From positions 101,810,826 to 101,874,825 of the forward strand of contig CM070546.1 of NCBI GenBank assembly GCA_036346405.1: DNA of 64,000 nucleotides, given 5' to 3'. Position numbers and translations under genes: made by a program. This document shows positions 56,733 to 64,000 of the stretch, piece by piece. Each line of letters opens with the position of its first letter. Within the stretch, counting starts at the first letter, position 1. This DNA comes from Phyllostachys edulis (taxonomy: Eukaryota > Streptophyta > Magnoliopsida > Poales > Poaceae). Under the pieces are notes generated by a model. It ran no database searches. It was given only the letters and a program-made list of their open reading frames with translations, and had not been told where the DNA came from.

Positions 56733-56885
56733 AGGGGCGGAACCAAGCCTTGGGCTACCTGGGCTATAGGCTTATAGCCGAAGGTCTAGGATCAAAAGCC
56801 CATGAACATTCTCTTAAAAATTATCAAACATACAAGTTCGGTCCAAAAACAACTGAGACTCAGCCCGAGTCTTAGGTCATGATTG
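56733..56885. mobile_element. Possible relic of CAGGGGCGGA-type MITE
   Basis: Starts CTAGGGGCGGAACCAAGCC and contains TTGGGCTACCTGGGCTATAG, like MITE interiors with GGGGCGGA ends. The right end (near GACTCAGCCCGAGTC) does not give a clear TIR or TSD. Confidence 0.35.
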
Positions 56886-57059
56886 GTCCTGTCTTTGTCT
56901 AATTCTATCCTATGTGTGAGCCAAAACGTTACATGAAACATCAGACCTATTCATCGTAATACTCTTTTGCCACTTCGGCATCTCACAATCTAGATCGAAG
57001 ACTTAGAAAACCATTTCGCTTCTTCCCTGATCCTAGCCAAGCGAAGAGGAAACCTCCCC

Positions 57060-57339
57060 AAACAAACCTTCAGCCAGCCAGCCAGTGGAAGCGCAGCGTG
57101 GATGCCAGGGCGGGCTGGCTAGTAACAAGCTAGCAGAGCGTGAGAGGAAGCCGTGAAACAGGGTGCGCGTAGCAGTTTTTCCCCTTGTCCGGTCTATCTA
57201 ACCCTCGCCGTCCGTCTCCATAAGTTTTCCTCCCCGTCGCGCTCCTCTCATTCCATTCCTCCACTCGCGCTTCGCCTCTCCATCTCTCTCAGATCCCCCT
57301 CGCCTCGTCGCCTTCGTCCGCGTATTGGGGGTAGGAGCC
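57060..57339 (+). promoter_or_regulatory. Calmodulin promoter proximal region and 5' UTR
   Basis: From about 57180 the sequence is strongly pyrimidine-rich (CTCTC, CCTCC), typical of grass 5' UTRs, up to the ATG context GGAGCCATGGCG at 57335-57346. I see no canonical TATA box at the expected distance. Confidence 0.5.
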
Positions 57340-57415
57340 ATGGCGGACCAGCTCTCCGACGACCAGATCGCCGAGTTCAAGGAGGCCTTCAGCCTCTTCG
57401 ACAAGGACGGCGACG
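57340..57415 (+). CDS. CaM: Calmodulin, first exon (partial gene)
   Basis: ATG at 57340 in a GCCATGGCG context encodes MADQLSDDQIAEFKEAFSLF then DKDGDG, the N-terminus and first half of EF-hand 1 of calmodulin. The exon ends after one base of the glycine codon (57415) at G|GTCTGA. Plant calmodulin genes characteristically carry their intron at this point, which explains why the rest (CITTKEL onward in the family) is absent. Residue 6 is Ser, where most plant calmodulins have Thr. The protein is a cytosolic Ca2+ sensor. A calmodulin-like (CML) protein is possible, since only 25 residues are visible. Exon 2 must lie beyond 64000. Confidence 0.9.
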
Positions 57416-60053
57416 GTCTGATCCCTCTCCCCTCTCTGCCTTCTTCTTTCCACTTGCGATCTTTATTATTTGTACGGTTCGATTCGACGCGCGTGCTGTG
57501 CTTGACGTGATGCGGTGGAGTCGAGTCGCGGGTGGGTGTGGTGGGAGACCTGGTCGCCGTCGGTGCCTGCTTGTCCATGCGGATCGCGGGATTGGTTTGG
57601 GATGTTGGTTTCGTGGGTTCTCGAGATGTAGATCTCCCCTCTTTTTTACATGTACTATTGATCCTGGGTCCATTTCTTGGCCTTGTCAGAGCTATTGCCG
57701 TGCTGTAATGGGGAAGAACACCTGCTCCTTGTGCTTGTTGAGGACTCACTCTCCTGCCTCTGTAACCGCAAAACTGCCCCTCGCCTGGAGAATGTTCGAA
57801 CGGTTCTAGAATGGTGGTTCGGTTGTTCCATGCTTCCATGAGAGTTCCTTCAGCAGAAGGACTGATAACCTTGCGGAATTCCTCATTTAAAACCTACAAC
57901 GCTCCTACAAAGGCATTGAATCACGTGATAAGGTGCTGCTGCTGCTGCGGCTACCATGGGCATAGACGCATAGTGGTGGCCGCAGCTTGAGGGCCGTGAG
58001 GTGTGCAATATGGTGGGTGGCGCCCACTGTTGCGTGACGGGTTGCTGGAGCACAGTGGGCTGCTAGTCACTACTCGCTGGGCGTGGTGCAGGTGTTAGGG
58101 CTACAGGATGAGTGCATGCAGTGGTGGAGCTAGTTGTTGGGATCTTGCAACACCACATGAAGTTATATAGCCCGCGCATTGGCTGGTTCGTGGGTTGTAG
58201 GTAAAGGGTCACAACTACCGTTTTGGAATTTATCTGTATTTGTGGTTTCCATTTTTAAATGGATTGGTATGGACGTGAAGGGTAATGATATAACAATACC
58301 ATGATTGAGTGTTGCAGGATAATTTCTATCTGTGAAGATTACCAAAGTGTATTTTTATTATTTTAAGAAGGCACATAGGAGTTTGTTTCTGATTTTGCCT
58401 ATTATGCTTTTGGTGGCGCCACTAGTGAAGATTTGATGATAATGCAGATAGTGCACGCGATAGGTGGAATAGCTATCAATCTTATTGTTTATTGATTATG
58501 AGTAAGTGAAGTTGATGAGGGGACCATCATGTAAGCAGTAAGCACATTAGGTGCAGCAAAGGTAGGGAGTAGCTTACAGCTGCACAGGAAAATTAGTCTG
58601 GAATTAGTTGCTTGCTGCAGGTTCCTAGATTTCCCACCAAAGGTTGAAACTAAGCAAACTAGAGCCAATGTCCTAATGGTTAAATACAGTTCACAATTTC
58701 ACATTGATTTTACCAGTTTTTCTTATATCTCTTCCATAGAAACATAATCAATATGCATTTAGAGTTGTGAGAAAAGTTACCTAACTGAGATCCGCAAGAA
58801 CTGGTCAGAAGTAGTTTTAGTGGTCCTTGATCCGTTGAAAACCAAATGCATAGCAGCCCTTTTTTTCCTAGAGGAAATGCATGACACTATTTTATCACTA
58901 GCTTGCTGAATGTGTTTCTTGGCATTTGGTACAAGGAGTTAGGACTGGTAAGTTTCGTTGTGTGACAGACTCTAATGGGATTAAAGGGATTTAAGTTTAG
59001 GTTTGGGTTAACATTTTTGTCTTTTTGGACAAGGCCAAACCCCACTCTGGCAACTAAGAATGGCAAGGTCCCAGTGTTTTTCCGGTTGGCTTTATTTTCT
59101 CTTGTTTCTCCATGTTTTCCTCAAAATTTGACTTTCTTCAGCCCTGTATAATACTTAAGATTAAAATCTTTATACCATTAAATAGCAGTGAAAGATTTCC
59201 TCACCAGGTTGCTACAGTACCCCCAGTCCTCGGTAATCTGGCTCCTGGTGGGGAACCAGCTAGTTCGTATCGGTATTGTCTACCCTGGTTTGGGTTTCAG
59301 TGCACCAACACCCCCCTGTAGACTGGTCTGTTTAGTTTTTTTGTTATGGCTTGGTGTGGCATCTGAAAGCATAGTATGCAGGCGCAAAAGTGCTTCCAAA
59401 TGGTATCCATGTTGCCACAAACTTAGCAGCGTGGATAATTCTCTAGTGTGTATTAATTATTAAACAGTACGATTCTTCTTCATACTGTAGACATTGATTA
59501 ACTTGTTTTGATATATCATGTTCTTCCTAACGAGAGAAGTAAGAATAGTTAAACGTTCGCTGCAACTGTAGTTGTATAACTATGAATATGTAAAATCCCC
59601 ACTGTGTTTCTTTTTTGTAAACTCACTAATGATATTGAAAGCATGGCATTTCACTTTCTAGTTTCTATATTTATTTTCCATTATATGATGAAACCAAGAT
59701 CTATCTTAAATCATGTCGTGGGTTCTCAAATATGTTTCCAATTTTGATACTGTGGCATTGTCTCTGAGAAGTGCTTACAAGTTATAATATGTTTTCACCA
59801 TAATGGAGTATGAGTCTTCCCTTTTCTTTTTTGAGCATCGGTACTGATTGAGTTCACACATTTTTACCTCAAATATTTTCAGCAAATTGTAACTCAAATA
59901 GTTAGCCCTTTGGTGAATGTTCTCATTCCTAGAGATTTCATCATTGTTCACTAAAAGTTAATCCTAGTTTAAGGTTGTATGTATGTTTGTTTATCTTCCC
60001 TTGAATGACTTCATGCATCCAGAAAAAAAAAGTGACAATGTAAGAATGGGTGT
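57416..60053 (+). other. Calmodulin intron, first part
   Basis: Starts GTCTGATCCC. It is GC-rich to about 57800 and then AT-rich. The frames at 57153-57839 on both strands simply cross the exon and GC-rich intron. I found no second calmodulin exon, RNA gene or transposon in this part. Confidence 0.7.
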
Positions 60054-60061
60054 GATGAGCC

Positions 60062-60921
60062 TAGGGATGACAATCGGGTGCGGCGGGCACGGGTAGTGCT
60101 CGTCCATACCCATGCCCGCGACCCTGATTTCCCCCCACAGGCATACCCACGAAGGATGACGGGCGAAGAACCTCGCCCATACCCATCGCCCGTGGGCATG
60201 CCCGTGTACCCGCCAAGTTGGGGCTTATGCATAATTATTGTACGAACACAGGAAAAATAGCATGCGAAAATGGAAATACAACTAATCAACAGTGCATCAC
60301 ACATCAGGAAAAATAGCATGCGAAAAATGGAAATGGAAATACAACTCACAAATATGAGAGTTGAACACAAATAAAAAGTAATGAAGCTCACTTATGTTCG
60401 GGAGGCCGGGGAGGAGGCAATGTGTTGAGGCCCTCGAGGAGGCCGCCAGTGTGAGAGGGGTGGGCGTTGAGGAGGCTGGCGGAGGAGGCGGCGGCGTTGA
60501 GGTCGGCTAGGCGTGAGGAGGCGTGGTCGGGCGTGAGGCGGTGGTGGTCGGGAGGAGGATGGGGGCTGGCCGAGGAGGCGGCGCGATCTGGAATTCTGGA
60601 TCTGACTGTGAGCTTGGTGGAGGTGGCTTGACTGTAGACTGCTTCATGTAATCGTGTTGGTGGCGGCTGGGAGTTGGCAATTACCGAGTGGAGTACTGAC
60701 TAGGGTTTTAGTGGGAGTGTTGGCTCACCTGTCAATGTATGTTGCGGGTAAACGGGTGAGACGGGCACGATTGGAGCTCACCTATGCCATGCCTGTTTAC
60801 GCAACGGGTAGAGAGTTGCCCCCATTTTCATGCCCGTGGGCAAAGAAAACACCCTATGCTTGGCTCTATTAGGGCATTTACCTATGGGTACGCGGGTAAT
60901 CGGGCACAATTGCTATCTCTA
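60062..60921. mobile_element. hAT-type non-autonomous element, 860 bp, TSD GATGAGCC/GATGAACC
   Basis: Left end TAGGGATGACAATCGGGTG; right end, reverse-complemented, TAGAGATAGCAATTGTGCCC. 8 bp flanks GATGAGCC (60054-60061) and GATGAACC (60922-60929) match at 7 of 8. Both arms are rich in CGGGCATGGGTA/CCCATGCCCG words. No transposase frame. It lies in the calmodulin intron. Confidence 0.87.
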
Positions 60922-61044
60922 GATGAACCCAAAAATTACTTCCTTTTTTCATAAGGATAGCCGAAACTTATTTCCAAATATTAAATAAATGTAAATAATT
61001 TTACTTTCGTTGAAAACCCAAAAAATTGATAGATTCTATGCTAT

Positions 61045-61347
61045 CAGGGGTAGAACTAGAATGAAAATGATCGGGGTTCACCACCTCACTATACATATAA
61101 CAACATTATGTAATTTTCAAGCAACACTGTATTAAATATTAATTTATGTGGCAAACATTGATAAAAATGCATCATTCGGCCTCAATGACCAATAAAAAGA
61201 GAACAAAATGACTAAAATTTTTGGGCTAGGGGTGCACAGCTTTTGGACAAGGGAGTGCACGCATAGTATATACATGATAATATCTGCTAATTTTTTTTGG
61301 TCCCGGTGTCTTGTGACACCGGGTGAGCCTAATTGGCTCCGCCCCTG
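61045..61347. mobile_element. hAT-type MITE, 303 bp, in calmodulin intron
   Basis: Ends CAGGGGTAGAACTAG and, reverse-complemented, CAGGGGCGGAGCCAATTAGG. 8 bp flanks TATGCTAT (61037-61044) and TATGTTGT (61348-61355) match at 6 of 8. Same TIR type as 56499-56666. Confidence 0.78.
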
Positions 61348-61956
61348 TATGTTGTCGATGTAGTTAGGCAATTGCATGAGCGCCCACAGCGTCACCCATG
61401 AAATGCCAGAACTAATGTGCAGATCTGGAGTTGATTGAATTATTATTTTCTTTGAAACTTTAAGAAAGTTCTGGAGGAAACTGATATGTGCAATTGCTTT
61501 CCTGTGATCTCAGCATGGACTTCAACATTTCCCTTCTCTTTTTTTGTGTTTCTTTGTTTCCTGTTGGACTCACTAACTCAGCTAGTAAAGGTTCAGTAGA
61601 TTTCATTTTCCCAGCAAATGTTTAAATCCTTGCTATCTAGGTCTTGGCCTGAATTTTCGTTTTGTTGTCAAGTCATACTTTCTACCCATTTCCTCTGATT
61701 GTGTTACAGAATTTTTGTTACACAGCATGATCATTTCATTGGAGTTTGTTTTGGCATGCGTTATTTTGGTGCTTAATTGTGGAAATATTCAATACCTATT
61801 TACTTCTGTAGTTGTACACTTCAATGGAAAATACTAGCTTAAGAAAGACTGACAATGTAGTATGTACGCATATAATTACATCGCATAGCACCACTAGTCT
61901 GGCGGTATTTTTTCTTGGCTGGTACACAAAATAGCTGCATGACAAGAATTGCTATT
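61348..61956 (+). other. Calmodulin intron, middle part
   Basis: AT-rich intron sequence without recognisable coding exons, repeats or RNA genes. Confidence 0.6.
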
Positions 61957-62064
61957 TGTTAGATGTTTGTTTGTACAGGGTGCTTGTTGCATATTTACCC
62001 ATACTGTAACTTGTATATTAGCCCTTTTGGCTCATTGAAATACACAAGGTCCTATTCCAAAACA

Positions 62065-62076
62065 TGGTATCAGAGC
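62065..62076 (+). promoter_or_regulatory. Primer-binding site (initiator Met tRNA type)
   Basis: TGGTATCAGAGC directly after the LTR end, the standard plant Copia primer site. Confidence 0.88.
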
Positions 62077-62343
62077 TAGGGTTTCCCCTGTGACCGGCCG
62101 CCGCCCTCACTGTTTCAGCGTCTTGCGCCACTTTAACAGTCCTCTGCTTCTTCTCCACAGGTCTCCGCCACCCGACGCCTCTCCATTCCGAGCCTTCCGC
62201 CTCTCTGCTCCTTTCCCACGAAGCGCTGCCGAGCAGCCGGCCATGCGCCTCCTCCATAGCGCCGCCTGAAGCTATCGCCACGCTGCTTCAACGCGAGCTG
62301 AGCAGGATCATGATCGGAGACTCCCACTGCTCTCTCGTGAGAA

Positions 62344-63731
62344 GTGCTACCTGAGCCCAACCGCTTTTGCTTCAACGCTGCGGCCGCCTCCCGAGCGTCC
62401 TTGTGCCTGGGCCGTCGTCCCCAGCTGCCGCCCCGAGCCTCCCTTGCTTTGGATTTGGCTGCTGCTCCCTCTGCTCTACTCCGGACCATGGCTGCCACTC
62501 CCTCGGGTCGCCGCTGCCTGATCTGCTCCAGATCCAACCCGAGCCAGCCCCGAGCTCCCGGGCCGCCGCCCAAGCACTTCCACCTGGGTTCTTCTATGGC
62601 GGCTGTCCCTCAGGCCACCCATCTGCTCCGGATGGCTTCCGTCGGCGGCTCCTTTGCCATCCTGCTCTCCTCGATTCGTTTCGATGGGACGAACTTTCGG
62701 GAGTGGTCTGTTTACCTAAGGATTCACCTCAACAGCCAACGACTCTGGGGTCATCTCATCGGCGAACACCCCTGTCCGCCTCGCCAACGCCGCTAGTTCT
62801 ACCAGCTCTTCCTGCTGGTGTAGATCAGGCGGCTCAGGAGATCATCAATGCTACACTGGAGGAGGCTCTGGAGCTCTACCAATCTGAGTTGCACGCCTAT
62901 GAGAGTTGGCAGGATGTCGAGGCTCGTGCTACCGCCATTCTGGTGGGTAGCATGTCTGTGGCCATCTCCATAGATGTGGCAGAGCTGCCGACGACTCAAC
63001 TTATGTGGGAGCGCCTCCGAGCTCACTACTAGACCTGTTCACGGGTGACCGGTCTCACGGCCGGCCGAGCCCGACACGTCAGGCCAGCTTGGGGCTCGAA
63101 TTTCGGCCGAAAGAAGCTCTACCGACACGAATTCAGAATAAACACAATAAAAAAACGAAAAATCTGTTTTTTTAATCCTGGAAATGGATTAAATAATACC
63201 TTTTTTATTTTGAAAATTGATTAAAATAATATATTTAAACAAAAAAAGAATTGTTGGGTCGGACCAGGCCGAGCTTGGGCCTGCCCGTTTGCGATCGGGC
63301 TTTTCAAGCCCGGCTCGGCCCGGTGTTTGAACAGGTCTACTCACAAGTCAACGAGTGATGCTATATATCTCTCTATTGTGCATCAAGCGCATTCTCTTCG
63401 GTAGCTCGATGCCACCGTGGATGACTTTTACCAGCAGATGTCTGAGGTGCGGCATCAGCTTAACTCTCTGGGGCCGGATGTCTGCTGGACCTGTCCCTGC
63501 TGCGTACAACTCCGTGCTCACTAGGAGACTCACCGTCTCTACGACTTCCTGACGCGTCTCCGGCCTGAGTTCGAGACCGTGCGTGCTCAGCTCCTGACTC
63601 GCCACCCGCGCCCGAGCTTGGTGGAGGCCTTCACGGGTGTGCTTGCCGAGGAGACTCGTCATCGTGGCGCGGCTCAAATGCAAGCTGCCTTGTCTGCTTC
63701 AGCACCGACCATGGTGCCTCCCGCTCCCGGG
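62344..63731 (+). pseudogene. Copia gag, frameshifted and split by a MITE
   Basis: About 62590-62796 encodes the start of Copia gag (LLSSIRFDGTNFREWSVYLR, then LNSQRLWGHLIGEHPCPP). After a frameshift near 62790, 62800-63029 continues (QSELHAYESWQDVEARATAI, then TTQLMWERLRAHY). After the MITE (63340 on), pieces such as DDFYQQMSEVRHQLNSLG and LYDFLTRLRPEFETVRAQLL and a region resembling the gag tail (HPRPSLVEAFTGVLAEETRH) follow in mixed frames. The order fits UBN2-type Copia gag. The zinc knuckle is not reached. Not functional. Confidence 0.8.
63030..63339. mobile_element. hAT-type MITE, 310 bp, second copy of TAGACCTGTTCA family
   Basis: Perfect 12 bp TIRs TAGACCTGTTCA and TGAACAGGTCTA. 8 bp flanks CTCACTAC (63022-63029) and CTCACAAG (63340-63347) match at 6 of 8. 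It shares the internal GGGCTTTTCAAGCCCGGC and AT-rich core with 16796-17081. Confidence 0.92.
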
Positions 63732-64000
63732 TGTTAGTCGCTGGACTCTTGCACTTGGTGATAGCAAGATCCTTACTCTCATCGGGAGGATGACACTTGG
63801 AGATGGGGGCAATTTTTCTTTGTTTATTTCTCACACAATGCCATGCCAATCTGAGGGGTTGGGGATACAATTTATAGGCTGCTAACCAGCCAAGCATATG
63901 CTAAGATGCTAGTCTAAGATGCTAGTCAAAAGCTGCTAAGATGCTGTCCTAGATGCTAGTCAAAAGCTGCTAAGATGCTAGTCTAAGATGCTGTCCTAGT
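63732..64000 (+). repeat. Possible start of another LTR, with tandem CTAAGATG repeats
   Basis: TGTTAGTCGCTGGACTC at 63732 interrupts the Copia gag in its tail and could be an LTR start. From about 63880 to the window end there are tandem GCTAAGATGCTAGTC / GCTAAGATGCTGTCCTA units with AAAAGCTGCTAAGATGCT. No second copy is visible to prove an LTR. Confidence 0.45.

Larger units (their letters stand above)
61957..63731 (+). mobile_element. Copia element, 5' LTR and gag, truncated or interrupted
   Basis: A short LTR (61957-62064, 108 bp, TGTTAGATG to CCAAAACA) is followed directly by the primer site TGGTATCAGAGC (62065-62076). A gag region follows (62344-63731), split by a hAT-type MITE at 63030-63339. 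No protease, RT or integrase is seen before 63732, where another sequence takes over. The start was set from TG and the primer site; no 3' LTR is in the window. Confidence 0.78.

Noticed and set aside
57153..57839. Long frames on both strands over the calmodulin start (218 and 213 residues)
   Set aside because: They cross the 5' UTR, exon 1 and GC-rich intron in other phases. Only the calmodulin frame has family sequence.
58925..58955. Possible calmodulin exon 2 (reads YKELGLV)
   Set aside because: A KELG match only. The preceding residues do not fit the expected EF-hand loop, and there are no fitting splice sites. Treated as chance.

Overview
This is a stretch of nuclear plant DNA, almost certainly from a grass. 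It contains two real host genes, both on the + strand: a zinc-induced-facilitator-like (ZIFL) major facilitator transporter with 17 coding exons spread over about 16.3 kb (39341-55688), and the first exon of a calmodulin gene (57340-57415) whose intron runs past the right edge. A grass, probably panicoid, is suggested by the GC-rich first exons with long introns, Tat-lineage Ty3 retrotransposons carrying the grass 'putative gypsy type transposon' accessory gene, a CACTA element, a BARE/Angela-like Copia LTR and many hAT-type miniature elements. I cannot name the species.

The left 33.7 kb is a nest of transposons, and most boundaries can be set from target-site duplications (TSDs). A CACTA transposon (1358-8103, TSD TCT) sits in a coding exon of a Tat accessory gene (1-1357 and 8104-8226). 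A minus-oriented Tat element follows (LTR about 8227-8848, its antisense accessory gene 9229-20736 read on +, integrase 21723-22435). That accessory gene is split by a complete Tat element (11229-19970, TSD AGTGT), whose pol carries a hAT-type MITE (16796-17081). Next is the 3' part of another + oriented Tat element (22476-32669). Its 3' LTR contains a minus solo LTR (24135-32176, TSD CTTAC), which contains a + solo LTR (26052-29808, TSD GGCAT). A Copia LTR fragment follows (32670 to about 33700).

From about 33.7 to 38.6 kb I recognise no gene. There are several tandem duplications and G-rich/C-rich repeats, possibly an unrecognised non-autonomous element. Tandem duplications at 38871-39088 lie immediately upstream of ZIFL exon 1.

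ZIFL intron 1 (39495-47192) is inflated by a minus Copia solo LTR (39792-46792). This holds a hAT-type MITE (40213-45922, TSD CCTACAAC), which holds a degenerate chromovirus (about 40693-45768). Intron 5 carries a 1.6 kb LTR element (49212-50834). All splice phases from exon 1 to the stop codon agree and the family motifs are intact, but the expected start codon is one base out of frame.

The right end is the calmodulin promoter, 5' UTR and exon 1, then more than 6.5 kb of intron. The intron carries two hAT-type elements (60062-60921 and 61045-61347) and a Copia element (from 61957), itself interrupted by a hAT-type MITE (63030-63339) and probably by another element from 63732.

The host genes have household roles: vacuolar or plasma-membrane metal/organic-acid transport for ZIFL and Ca2+ signalling for calmodulin. 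The most unusual recurring feature is the Tat accessory gene. It lies antisense between pol and the 3' LTR in three elements, each time preceded by its own TATA box.
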